DNA of 64,000 bases from the NCBI RefSeq assembly GCF_028898945.1, contig NZ_CP118607.1, positions 4,884,001 through 4,948,000 of the forward strand, read 5' to 3'. Position numbers and translations under genes: made by a program. Source of the DNA: Pseudomonas sp. PSKL.D1. Lineage in GTDB: Bacteria > Pseudomonadota > Gammaproteobacteria > Pseudomonadales > Pseudomonadaceae. Positions 31,501-37,446 of this stretch are shown here, in pieces. The notes beneath the pieces were generated by a model, which worked only from the letters and a program-made list of their open reading frames with translations, had not been told where the DNA came from and made no database searches. Position 1 is the first letter of the stretch. Every line of letters starts with the position of its first letter.

Positions 31501-32550
31501 CAGTACGTGCTGGTGCAATCGGTGCCGGGCAGCTCGCTGCTCACCCTGTTGGGCGGTGGGGCCGCGTACACCTTCCAGGACCAGACCGCCGGCAGTTACC
31601 AGATACGCGTCAGTTCCAGCGGCATCGGGCTGTTGAGTTCGATTACCACCAGCCTGAACACCACCACCACCCACCTCAACGACTTCGTGGTCAGCAGCTA
31701 CACGCCGGTCACCGGCAACCTGATCACCGACACCTCGGGCGGCAGCGCCGACAACCTGGGTTCGACGTTGACGGTGCTGAGCGTGCTGGTGGCGGCCAAC
31801 ACCTACGCCATCCCCGGCCACAACGGCGTCAGCGTGGCCGGCACCTACGGCACGCTGGTGGTGCAGGCCGACGGCAGCTACACCTACACCCTCAACAGCG
31901 GGCTGACCTCGGCGGTGATCGGCCAGCACGACACCTTCACCTACGAACTCACCCACCCCAACGGCACCACCGACACCGCCACCCTGACCATCAACCTGGA
32001 AAACGCCGCCAGCTTCACCACCTTCACTTCACTGCTGGCCGACACCGGCGACGACAGCCTCACCGTTGCCGCCGCATCGGCCTCCACTGAAGTGATTGCC
32101 GGCACCGACGGCAACGACCATCTCGACGGCAGCCAGGGCGGGCATATCACCCTGCAAGGTGGTGCCGGCGACGACACCCTGGTAGTGGTCGACCAGGACT
32201 TCACCAGCGTCGAAGGCGGCACGGGCACCGACACCCTGCTGTGGGGCGGCGGCGATGCCAGCATCGACCTGGGCAACCTGGTCGGGCGCGTGCACGACAT
32301 CGAAATCATCGACCTCAACGACACCAGCGCGGTAAGCCTGACGCTGAACCTGGCAGACGTGGTGGCCATCACCGAAACCGGCAACAACACCCTGCTGATC
32401 AAGGGCAACGACCAGGATTCGGTGCACATGACCGACACCTGGACGCAAGCCGGCACTCAGGTGGCCGACGGAATCGACTATACCCAATACACGGCCCAGG
32501 AGGATCCGAGCCACCACTTGTGGGTGCAAAACGGCATCCATGTCGTCTGA
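19531..32550 (+). CDS. lapF: Giant repetitive biofilm adhesin, LapF/BapA type
   Basis: A 4,339-aa type I secreted surface protein that mediates cell-cell contact in biofilms by analogy with P. putida LapF. Residues 1-150 form a BapA-like prefix domain, ending in a Gly/Ala-rich hydrophobic stretch and a Ser/Gly linker. Residues 156-3642 hold 41 Ig-like repeats of about 85 aa. Residues 3643 to about 4160 hold two related modules of roughly 240-260 aa, and the tail has an RTX-like GGAGDDTL segment and a hydrophobic secretion signal. It has no Sec signal. GGGAG precedes ATG 19531. It follows norR and precedes its exporter genes, as in KT2440, whose LapF is longer (about 6,310 aa). Confidence 0.92.
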   Translation: MDAIVVADKQTSVATQNAWGNITLNDPGVVQMPVAPDQVANVTRRGQDLVVTLKSGEQVTVGNFFAVDQAGVGSDMVFVGEDGTLWHAGYDANAFTGFTFEEVASLDQLVAGIGVAGSATSTFAIAGLSLLGAGGIAAAADNNSGSSSSGGSEPGDTTPPATPIDLLVSPDGLRVTGRGEIGSTVSIRDAAGNLIGTGTVGADGTFDVSLDSPQTNGGNLGVTLTDSAGNTSTAGSVTAPVVDSSDTTPPDPVSDLVIASSGLQLSGRGEAGATVTVRNANGDLIGTGVVGNDGTFTIDLNPAAGPGEQLSLVQTDASGNASSAVSIDVPQAAAPESPTDVAISADGTTVTGNAQPFFRVFVRNFRGQVIGSAQVEADGTFTITLDPPHTDGELLEVVVTGSDGVSSEPTEVTAPDITAPDTPSELTLNASGTTLTGRGEAGTTVEVRDSNGNVIATGTVGPDGTFALTLDPPAADGSALQVVLTDAAGNASQPGQVTYQDLQAPAQPTDLALADGTTLTGRGEPGATVQVRDANGTVIGTAVVGPNGDFSLTLTPAQANGETLDVRLTDAAGNTSSPFEFVAPDTTPPADVSDIAVGNSGQLLSGRGEAGATVEVRDANGDVIGTGVVSASGTFIISLAPSVQTGAQLSVTQTDPSGNASGSVPFVVPALTAPDSPTELVVNANGTSLSGIATPNYLIEVHDANGALLGVTVAGPDGTFTLVLNPPQANGELLEVTATDLNGESSLPALVTAPDITPPLAPNELAVSADGSVVTGRAEPGSTVRVLAADGTELGSVVVGASGAFGIPLSPPLVDGEQLQVTATDAAGNASTAGNVTAPDLGAVDNTPPQPASDLAISADGNTVSGRGEAGATVTVLNDQGQVLGTGTVQPDGSFTLQLNAPVVDGSSLQVTLTDAAGNVSTASPLTAPDLVAPQQPTGLNLSEGVTLTGNAEAGARVEVRDADGNLIGSVIAEPDGTFSLTLSPAQANGESLAIRVIDAAGNSSPPLSFIAPDITPPELVTDIVVGDGSLVLAGHGEAGATVQVRDLDGNVIGSGIVAANGTFLINLDAAVAAGDILRLVQIDPAGNPSPTLSIIVSATPVPESPSNLVVAADGASITGSAPVGSLVEVRDANGNVLGSIQAGSDGTFSIPLNPAQANGELLDVVAIDTDGNSSLPTPVTAPDITPPNEASDLQLSADGLTLSGRGEPGATVQVTAADGTVLGNAQVEANGTFTVTLNAAQTDGQVLDVVLRDAAGNTSTATLTAPDLDGPLQPSALAIDAAGLHLTGQGQAGSIVTVRAGDGTVLGTATVNANGQFDVTLNTPQRNGESLTVDATDNLGNSAGPVNFTAPDSTPPQAVGNPVLDASGTTLSGSGEPGATVTVRGPDGAVLGTAQVTPGGTFEVTLDTAQTNGQALTVEQQDASGNVSTSTGVRAPDIEAPGIPGNLSLSADGAWLIGTGEPNTQVRVFIVGGMVLGTTVVEADGSFRVPLDPPQLNGQTLSVTQMDTTGNVSPAGTITANDLEGPLPANSMELTANGTLLNGQGEPNATVIVRDTAGIILGVSVVNGDGTFTVSLNPAQTNGETISVVLIDVAGNASPSAPFTADDTSGPVAATGLQVSADGTTLQGTGEVGATVEVRTANGTLLGTVVIPAGGSFMVALTPPQLDGQVLDVTLTDTAGNLSTTAQATAPDITAPAQPTDLAVTPDGLALTGNAPGAASVSVTDPNGNVTTVAVNPDGSFSVPLAPALLNGETLTVVVTDAAGNSSAPSSVDALDTTRPLQAENLTVNADGTIVGGNAEPGSTVIVRDASNTIIGNATVRPDGTFTVDVSPALASGETATVVVRDPTGNLSDPVTVSGPDGTEVATPASLAISADGFVLTGVGTVGSLITVTSSGTTLGTATVGSDGTFRVFFSTAQLNAQTLQVSARLDAGGRPSIPASIVANDTTAPDAPNQLNLDRSGTTLTGHGEVGATVRVVDAQGTLLGSGTVGSNGLFTVTLVPPQANGQNLTITQADAAGNTSLAATLQAADLQAPDAATGLGLNSAATVVSGQGEAGAIVTVRDVTGAILATGTVNQSGQFQITLPNAQTTGSPLLITLTDAAGNVSGPASLLTPDRTPPAAVTNTLLSADGRQLSGIGEVGATVQVRNAAGTVVGTAIVGADGRFTVTFDTPQATGQALGVSQVDAAGNTSPAISLLTSDLTAPAALTNVVLNNNGLTLTGLGEAGATVTVRGPDGTIIGTGLVAANGSFTLTLNSAQLNAQLLSVTQTDAGNNTSVAVSVTAPDLTPPAAPTALSLAATGLQLSGSAEAGSTVTVRDASGNVLGTAVAGSNGTFQLTLSVAQTNGQNLQVTATDAAGNVSPAATLTAADTTPPAAVTNLAVAADGTTLTGTGEAGATVTVRALDGTALGTATVGVDGRFSVTLSPAALAGEVLSVVQADTALNASPALTITAPGNLAPDIPGNLVLSADGLTVTGSTSPGSTVNVYGPNGVLLGTAAANNDGTFSVSLANAQANGETLQVSAVGSDGSASLPATLLAPDTTAPLPLTGLVLSADGLTLTGHGEPGATVTITGTGGAELGTAVVDANGNFSVTLGAAQLNGELLGASQSDAAGNESNSVSLTAPDRIAPNAAANLAFASGGSLLNGTGEAGSIVKVLAADGTLLGTGVVMGDGTFQILLTSPQANGQQVQVVLTDAAGNQSGASPITAPDTTPPAAPGSLAISSDGITLTGRGEPGAVVSVRNPAGDEIGTAVVDAAGHFTVTLTPALGNAELLSLTQTDSAGNVSTVATLQTPDFTPPAQLTNVVINADGSVVSGQGEVGATVTVTNAAGVVLGTTLVQADGSFRVELTPAQINLQVLAVQQADPPGNISLPVSVTAPDLTPPDAATGLHLNAAGDQLSGTGEAGTTVRVYLGTVEIGTATVAANGTFVVNLGTPQLNGQLLQVTLEDTSNNLSTVATITAADTTPPATVIAALNGSGTQLIGTGEAGARITVMNNLGNMVGQGTIDPDGNFVLDLTTAQINGEVLTVVAQDATGNPSAPLQLTASDLTPPATPTILTLTGNGTLLSGTAEVGSVITVRGPDNSLLGTVTVPAGGEFVVVLSPAQINGQLLTVIATDAALNASLPASYQTVDNSPPDPVTDLAINTGYDTLTGRGEPGATVEVYLGNDLIGTGVVSAAGTFSIALAPTPGADAILTVFQTDAAGNDSLDTTFTTPLTPPSAPPTNVILAADGVTLTGNAAATSTIRVYDANGNLLATGLAGIGGTFTVTLPSAQLNGQQLSVTSDPLLGDESQPVFVVAADTTPPANPVVTSLSANGLVLSGTGEAGANVTVRDAGGNVLGTAVVNAGGAFSINLASAQLNGQVLSLTQTDAALNVSGATSYTAPDTQAPAAPTNLAINAAGTVLTGTGEPGATVTVQGPSGQVGTAVVQSNGSFSITLTTAQNDGQALVVRQTDAAGNPSGSTGITAPDTTPPAAPVASINANGTTVSGSGQVGATVTVRNSAGTVLGTATVGSNGLFVVSLAAAQVDFQTLNVTLTDAAGNTSTATTLSAPDLTPPAAASNLVISADGSTLTGTGEAGATVTVRNASGTVLQTATVQPNGTFTVTLSPAQDNGQVLSVSLTDPRNNTSGNVNITAPDVDANAPVIASDNLATATVNLAPVVATQTYNDSFSTLLSGFSKTYTWTVAAGTTVDPTLTLTTNSVLALLNNSTFTLQVKNAAGAWVTIATGNTQGLLDLIILPLGIQVDMGTLQAGDYRLTVASGGIGLVTTVTTTLDIVATSLTQFTGTGTPVSGNVISDPGTDGTTDSRGPDSAAVLQVFKDGSYVAAGSATTVQGLYGTLVIRADGSYTYTPNGTPSSVGKVDVFNYQLVHANGLTDTATLYVRIDSPQATEIWSNTNLGAPATVVDAVNDIDSTGITLVNRESTSSATLGTLSLPVIGARNATYTTTVAADTTADLQVVVNSTNLLTLLGNTTIALYKLNTTTGQYVLVQSVPGSSLLTLLGGGAAYTFQDQTAGSYQIRVSSSGIGLLSSITTSLNTTTTHLNDFVVSSYTPVTGNLITDTSGGSADNLGSTLTVLSVLVAANTYAIPGHNGVSVAGTYGTLVVQADGSYTYTLNSGLTSAVIGQHDTFTYELTHPNGTTDTATLTINLENAASFTTFTSLLADTGDDSLTVAAASASTEVIAGTDGNDHLDGSQGGHITLQGGAGDDTLVVVDQDFTSVEGGTGTDTLLWGGGDASIDLGNLVGRVHDIEIIDLNDTSAVSLTLNLADVVAITETGNNTLLIKGNDQDSVHMTDTWTQAGTQVADGIDYTQYTAQEDPSHHLWVQNGIHVV
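19996..30456 (+). repeat. 41 tandem coding repeats of about 255 bp
   Basis: Each unit encodes a variant of: D-T-T-P-P linker, L-x-I-S-A-D-G, L-T-G-x-G-E-A-G-A-T-V, V-R-x-x-x-G, L-G-T-A-x-V, G-x-F, A-Q-x-N-G-Q-x-L and D-A-A-G-N. I counted 41 by the x-G-x-G-E core and its variants. The region of 10,461 bp over 41 gives 255 bp per unit. Units 3, 7, 12, 21, 28 and 37 lack the usual linker and D-A-A-G-N motifs. Repeats of this length can change number by recombination and are a risk for assembly errors. Confidence 0.9.
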
Positions 32551-32562
32551 GGCTGCAGTAAC

Positions 32563-32584
32563 CCGCCGGGCACACGCCCGGCGG
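32563..32584 (+). terminator. Hairpin between adhesin and exporter genes
   Basis: A perfect 9-bp GC stem (CCGCCGGGC / GCCCGGCGG) with an ACAC loop lies 12 bases after the adhesin stop and 29 bases before the exporter start. No T run follows. It may cause partial termination or protect the 3' end, giving less exporter than adhesin message. Confidence 0.5.
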
Positions 32585-32613
32585 CAAGGACGAACCAGCA
32601 GTAAGGGATTCAT

Positions 32614-34050
32614 GTGAAGCGAAAAAGCAGTCCGCTGTCACCGTGGTTGCCGGGCGCCTTCGGGCTCCTGGCGTTGACTTTCAACCCGGCTGCCCTGGCA
32701 GCCGACGACATCGACCCACAACTGCGCCACATTGGCCCCTCCAAGCTGCGGGATGCGCCCAACGCCATCCCTGCCCGCCCACCCACCGGCCAGGCTGCCC
32801 GCGACGCCGACCGGCTCGGGCTGGCCGAAGCCGTGGTGGCGGCTGCGCAGTGGCACCCGAGCATCGCCGAAGCGGTTGGCAACCTGTACAAGCAAGGCGA
32901 AGGTATCAACGTTGCCCGCGCCGGTTACTATCCGCAGGTTTCCGGTGGCATCCGCACCGGTTACGACACCGGCTACGGTGGGGACCGCAACAGCCAGGCG
33001 CTCAACCTGTCGCTCAAACAAATGCTCTACGACTTCGGCAAGGTCGACAGCGCCGTCGACGCGGCCAAGGCCGCTGCCGCCCGCGCCCAGGCCAACATCC
33101 TGCTGGTGGTCGACGACCTGGCCCGCGACACCGCGTATGCGTGGATCGAAACCCGCCGCTACGAACAACTCATGGTCATTGCCCGCGAGCAGATCCGTGG
33201 CGTAGGCGATGTGGCCGGCATGGCCCGCCAGCGCAGCGACATGGGCGCCAGCACCCGCTCGGACGTGGTGCAGGCCGAGTCCCGCGTGGAAGGCGCACGC
33301 GCCACGCTGGAGGAATACCAGTCACAGTACGAGCGCTGGCGCTCGATCCTTGCTGCGTTGCTCGGCAGGCTGGCACCGCCGGCGCTGGCCGAAGAGGCTC
33401 CGCCCGAACTGAACCGCGCCTGCGCTCGCCCGCCATCCTCCGCCGACCTGCTCCCCGGGGTGCTGATGGCCCTGGCCCAACGCGCGCAGTCCAAGGCCGA
33501 GCTGGCCCAGGCCAAGGCCGAGGCCTACCCCACCCTGTCGTTACAGCCCCAGGTCAACCACTACCTGGACGACGACTACAACCGCGACAACCACCGCATC
33601 GACCGCACACAGGCTGGCATCTACCTCAACGTGGAAGTACCCATCTATGAAGGTGGCGCCATCAGTGCCCGCTCGCGCGCCGCCGGCCACGCCCTGACCG
33701 CCGCCGACTCGGCCGAAGACGCCGCCCGCCTGCAGGCCCGCCGTGGCCTGGCCGAGGCCATGGCGCAGACCTCCGGGTTGAGCCGCCGCCTGAGTTCGCT
33801 CGAGGCGCGCCAGGTCAGCATCCAGGAAGCCCGCGAGCTGTATGGCCGCCAGTACCTGGACCTGGGCACCCGGCCACTGCTGGATCTACTCAACGCCGAA
33901 CAGGAAATCTACCAGTCGCGCTTCGACCTCGCCGGCACGCGCGCCGACCTGCTGCGCCTGGATGTGGACTGCCTGTACAACACCGGCGCCCTGCGTAACG
34001 CCTTCGGGCTGGTGGGGCGCAACCTGCAAGGGGTGGAGATCGAACCATGA
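32614..34050 (+). CDS. TolC-family outer-membrane channel of the adhesin exporter
   Basis: The outer-membrane component of a type I secretion system, 478 aa. A signal peptide ends near ALA (about residue 29). The rest is the TolC-type duplicated helical hairpin and barrel repeat, with segments such as LNLSLKQMLYDFGKV, YLNVEVPIYEGG and YLDLGTRPLLDLLNAEQEIYQSR split along the chain. The start is GTG 32614, with AAGGG six bases upstream. It overlaps the ABC gene by four bases. By position it serves the adhesin encoded upstream and corresponds to the gene I recall as PP_0805 in KT2440. Confidence 0.93.
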   Translation: MKRKSSPLSPWLPGAFGLLALTFNPAALAADDIDPQLRHIGPSKLRDAPNAIPARPPTGQAARDADRLGLAEAVVAAAQWHPSIAEAVGNLYKQGEGINVARAGYYPQVSGGIRTGYDTGYGGDRNSQALNLSLKQMLYDFGKVDSAVDAAKAAAARAQANILLVVDDLARDTAYAWIETRRYEQLMVIAREQIRGVGDVAGMARQRSDMGASTRSDVVQAESRVEGARATLEEYQSQYERWRSILAALLGRLAPPALAEEAPPELNRACARPPSSADLLPGVLMALAQRAQSKAELAQAKAEAYPTLSLQPQVNHYLDDDYNRDNHRIDRTQAGIYLNVEVPIYEGGAISARSRAAGHALTAADSAEDAARLQARRGLAEAMAQTSGLSRRLSSLEARQVSIQEARELYGRQYLDLGTRPLLDLLNAEQEIYQSRFDLAGTRADLLRLDVDCLYNTGALRNAFGLVGRNLQGVEIEP

Positions 34051-36203
34051 ACGACACGGTCAACCTGACGCAGCAAAACGCCGAACCCGCCGAGGTGCAT
34101 CGCCCCGACCTGGGGCCGTGGCTGGAGGCCATGCTGCAAGTCGCCCACCACTATCGCCTGGACGTCTCGCCCCAGCGCATTCGCCTGGCTGCCGTGGAAG
34201 ATGCCAGGCCTCTGGATGAAATCCTGCGGCACATGGCGCGCCAGGCCGGGCTGACGCTGCGTTTCGTGCGCTATGACGCCAAAGCCTTGCGCCAATGGCG
34301 CACGCCGCTGGTACTGGAGCTGGACGATGGCCAGCTGGCCGTGGTCGAGGCGGTGACCGAAGAGAACGAACTGGCCATCGTGTTTGCCGGCGACCAGGGC
34401 CTGACTTCGCGCCTGCCCCGCGAAGCCCTCGAAGGCCGCATCAACCGCGTGGCACTGATGCGCCCGGCACGCCCGCTGCGCGACGTGCGCACCGACGACT
34501 ACACCGCCCCCTACGACCGCCATTGGTTCGCCCGTATCGTGCTACGCGACCTGCGCCCTTACGGGCAGGTAATGGTCGCTTCGCTGGTGGCCAACGTACT
34601 GGCGCTGGCCGGGGTACTGTTTTCAATGCAGGTGTATGACCGGGTGATCCCGGCCGAATCCCTGCCCACGTTGTATGTGCTGTTCGGTGGCGTGGTGCTG
34701 GCGCTGGTGTTCGACTTCAGCATGCGCCTGCTGCGCCTGAAGGTGACCGACCTGCTCGGCAAACGCGCCGACCTGCGGGTGTCAGACCTGGTCTACGGCC
34801 ACGCCCTGCGCCTGAAAAACTCGGCACGCCCCAAATCCACCGGCTCGTTCATCTCGCAATTGCGCGAGCTGGAATCGATCCGCGACCTGATCACCTCCAG
34901 CACTGCCACTGTACTGGCCGACTTGCCGTTCTTCCTGCTGTTCCTGTTTGTGTTCTGGCTGATCGGCGGTGTGCTGGTGTTCATCCCGCTGGTGGCGCTG
35001 TTGGCCATGGTGCTGCCGGGGCTTTTGGCGCAGCGCAAGCTGGCTCGCCTGGCCAATGCCTCCATGCGTGAATCGGCGCTGCGCAACGCCATGCTGGTAG
35101 AGAGCATTCAGGGCCTGGACGAAATCAAGGCGCTGCAAGCCGAGGCTCGCTTCGAGCGGCAATGGAACCAGTACAACGCCACCTGCGCCCACACCAACCT
35201 GCACCTGCGCACCCTCACCAATGGCCTGGTGACCTGGACCCAGAACGTGCAAGGTGCCGTGTTTGCCGTGGTCATCGTCATCGGCGCGCCCATGGTGATT
35301 GCCGGTGACCTCACCACCGGTAGCCTGGTGGCCGCCTCGATGCTGTCATCGCGCATGATGGCCCCGCTGGCGCAGCTCACCCACGTACTGACCCGCTGGC
35401 AGCAAGCCAAGGTGGCCCTGACCGGGCTGGATAAACTGATGCAGTCGCCCGTGGACCACCCCGAAGGAGAAGCGCGCGTGCACCTGCCGGCCATCCGCGG
35501 CGAGTACAAGCTGCGCCAGGCCAACTTCCGCTACGAACCCGAAGCACCACCGGTGCTGAACATCAGCCAACTGGACATCCAGCCCGGCGAGCGCATTGCC
35601 GTGCTGGGCCGCAACGGTGCGGGCAAGTCGACCCTGCTGCAAGCGTTGGGCGGCGCCATGGACCTGACTCAAGGCGAGGTGACCCTCGACGGCATCGCCC
35701 TGGCCCACCTCGACCCCGCCGACCTGCGCCGCGACGTCGGCCTGCTGCCCCAGTACGCCCGCCTGTTCCACGGCACCCTGCGGGAAAACCTCACCCTCGG
35801 CGCCGGCCAGGCCAGCGACCAGGAGTTGGTGGCCGCGCTGGCCGCCACCGGTGCACTGGACTTCGTGCGCCGCCTGCCCAAGGGCATGGACCACCTGATC
35901 CTAGAAGGCGGGCTGGGGTTGTCGGGTGGGCAACGCCAAGCGCTGGTGCTATCGCGCCTGCTGGTACGCCAGCCGCAGGTGCTGCTGCTCGACGAACCTA
36001 CCGCCTCGCTGGACGACATCACCGAACGCAAGCTGCTGGATAACCTCGACCGCTTCTGCCAGGGCCGCACGCTGGTCATCGCCACTCACCGCCTGAGCGT
36101 GCTGCAGCGCGTGGACCGCATCATCGTGCTGGACGCCGGGCGCATTGTCATCGACGACCCGCGCGACGCCGCCCTGGCCAAGCTGAAAGGAGCCCAGGCA
36201 TGA
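34047..36203 (+). CDS. Type I secretion ABC transporter, LapB/RtxB type
   Basis: The inner-membrane ATPase-permease of the adhesin exporter, 718 aa. Residues 1 to about 140 form a C39 peptidase-like domain without the catalytic cysteine, the form thought to hold unfolded substrates. Membrane helices span roughly 165-440. The ATPase has Walker A GRNGAGKS (521-528), signature LSGGQ (625-629), Walker B VLLLDEP (645-651) and the switch His681. Both ends overlap neighbours in ATGA junctions, so the three exporter genes are translated as one unit. Confidence 0.95.
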   Translation: MNDTVNLTQQNAEPAEVHRPDLGPWLEAMLQVAHHYRLDVSPQRIRLAAVEDARPLDEILRHMARQAGLTLRFVRYDAKALRQWRTPLVLELDDGQLAVVEAVTEENELAIVFAGDQGLTSRLPREALEGRINRVALMRPARPLRDVRTDDYTAPYDRHWFARIVLRDLRPYGQVMVASLVANVLALAGVLFSMQVYDRVIPAESLPTLYVLFGGVVLALVFDFSMRLLRLKVTDLLGKRADLRVSDLVYGHALRLKNSARPKSTGSFISQLRELESIRDLITSSTATVLADLPFFLLFLFVFWLIGGVLVFIPLVALLAMVLPGLLAQRKLARLANASMRESALRNAMLVESIQGLDEIKALQAEARFERQWNQYNATCAHTNLHLRTLTNGLVTWTQNVQGAVFAVVIVIGAPMVIAGDLTTGSLVAASMLSSRMMAPLAQLTHVLTRWQQAKVALTGLDKLMQSPVDHPEGEARVHLPAIRGEYKLRQANFRYEPEAPPVLNISQLDIQPGERIAVLGRNGAGKSTLLQALGGAMDLTQGEVTLDGIALAHLDPADLRRDVGLLPQYARLFHGTLRENLTLGAGQASDQELVAALAATGALDFVRRLPKGMDHLILEGGLGLSGGQRQALVLSRLLVRQPQVLLLDEPTASLDDITERKLLDNLDRFCQGRTLVIATHRLSVLQRVDRIIVLDAGRIVIDDPRDAALAKLKGAQA

Positions 36204-37384
36204 GCCAGCATGAACTTCCCGCCTCCTACCTGGACGGCCAGGACGACCAGGCCGTGCTGCGTGCGGGCCGCATCATCACCCTCAGTGCGCTGATGCTGGC
36301 CGCGTTCCTGGCCTGGGCAGCCTGGTTCGAGGTGACCGAAGTGTCCACCGGCACCGGCAAGGTCATCCCCAGCTCGCGGGAGCAGGTGATCCAGTCGTTC
36401 GAAGGGGGCATCGTTGCCGAAATGAACGTGGCTGAAGGCGACCTTGTAGAACGTGGCCAGGTGCTGGCCCAGCTCGACCCCACCAAGACAGCCTCCAGCG
36501 TTGGCGAAAGCGAGGCCAAGTACCGCGCGGCAAAAGCGAGCGTGGCACGGCTGCAGGCCGAGGTGGCCGGCAAGCCCTTGGTGTTCCCCCAAAGCCTGCA
36601 GGGCTCGCCCGAGCTGATCGACGCCGAAACCGCGCTCTACCAGACCCGCCGCCGCGGCCTGGAGCAGACGCTTGCCGGCATCGAGGACTCGCTGCGGCTG
36701 GTGCGCAGCGAACTGAAGATTACCGAGAACCTGGCCAAGATGGGCGCCTCCAGCCGGGTCGAAGTCATCCGCCTCAACCGCCAGCGCTCCGAACTGGAAC
36801 TGAAGGCCAACGAAGCCCGCTCCGACTACCTGGTGCGCGCCCGTGAAGAACTCGCCAAGGCCAGTGCCGAAGCCGACAGCCTGTCAGAGGTGGTGCGCGG
36901 GCGCAGCGATTCGCTGTCGCGCCTGACCTTGCGCTCGCCGGTGCGCGGCATCGTCAAGGACATCGAAGTGACCACGTTGGGTGGTGTGGTGCAGCCCGGC
37001 GGGCAAGTGATGAAGATCGTGCCGATGGACGAACGCCTGCTGATCGAAACCCGCATCGCGCCACGCGACATCGCCTTCATCCACCCCGACCAGGCAGCCA
37101 AGGTGAAGATCAGCGCCTATGACTACTCGGTGTACGGCGGGCTGGACGGCAAGGTGGTGGGCATTTCGCCGGATACGCTGCAGGACGAGGTGAAGCCGGA
37201 AATCTACTACTACCGGGTGTTCATCCGCACCGAGCAGGACAGCCTGCAGAACAAGGCCGGCAAGCACTTTGCGATCGTACCGGGAATGATCGCCACGGTG
37301 GATATCCGTACCGGAGAGAAGACTATCCTGGACTATTTGATCAAACCATTGAACCGCGCCAAGGAGGCGCTACGGGAACGCTGA
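36200..37384 (+). CDS. HlyD-family periplasmic adaptor of the adhesin exporter
   Basis: The membrane-fusion protein linking the ABC transporter to the TolC-like channel, 394 aa. One transmembrane helix lies near residues 27-48. A split lipoyl domain (EGGIVAEMNVAEGDLV and LRSPVRGIVKDI) encloses a long coiled-coil, and a C-terminal beta domain follows (FAIVPGMIATVDIRTG). The start overlaps the ABC gene by four bases, and the gene ends the exporter operon. A hairpin follows before the convergent neighbour. Confidence 0.94.
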   Translation: MSQHELPASYLDGQDDQAVLRAGRIITLSALMLAAFLAWAAWFEVTEVSTGTGKVIPSSREQVIQSFEGGIVAEMNVAEGDLVERGQVLAQLDPTKTASSVGESEAKYRAAKASVARLQAEVAGKPLVFPQSLQGSPELIDAETALYQTRRRGLEQTLAGIEDSLRLVRSELKITENLAKMGASSRVEVIRLNRQRSELELKANEARSDYLVRAREELAKASAEADSLSEVVRGRSDSLSRLTLRSPVRGIVKDIEVTTLGGVVQPGGQVMKIVPMDERLLIETRIAPRDIAFIHPDQAAKVKISAYDYSVYGGLDGKVVGISPDTLQDEVKPEIYYYRVFIRTEQDSLQNKAGKHFAIVPGMIATVDIRTGEKTILDYLIKPLNRAKEALRER

Positions 37385-37407
37385 GTCGGCCGGTACGCAA
37401 TAACAAA

Positions 37408-37425
37408 GAGGGGCTTACGCCCCTC
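37408..37425. terminator. Hairpin between convergent genes
   Basis: GAGGGGC and GCCCCTC pair around a TTAC loop, 24 bases after the adaptor stop and 22 bases before the end of the convergent 816-aa gene. No long T run is present, so termination strength is uncertain in both directions. Confidence 0.5.
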
Positions 37426-37446
37426 CCTGTGCGTTACCAGCCTCCG

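Noticed and set aside
29617..31956. A 779-codon minus-strand frame in the adhesin C-terminal region
   Set aside because: Same cause. The Gly/Val/His/Gln-rich product matches no protein style, and the plus strand carries clear adhesin motifs.
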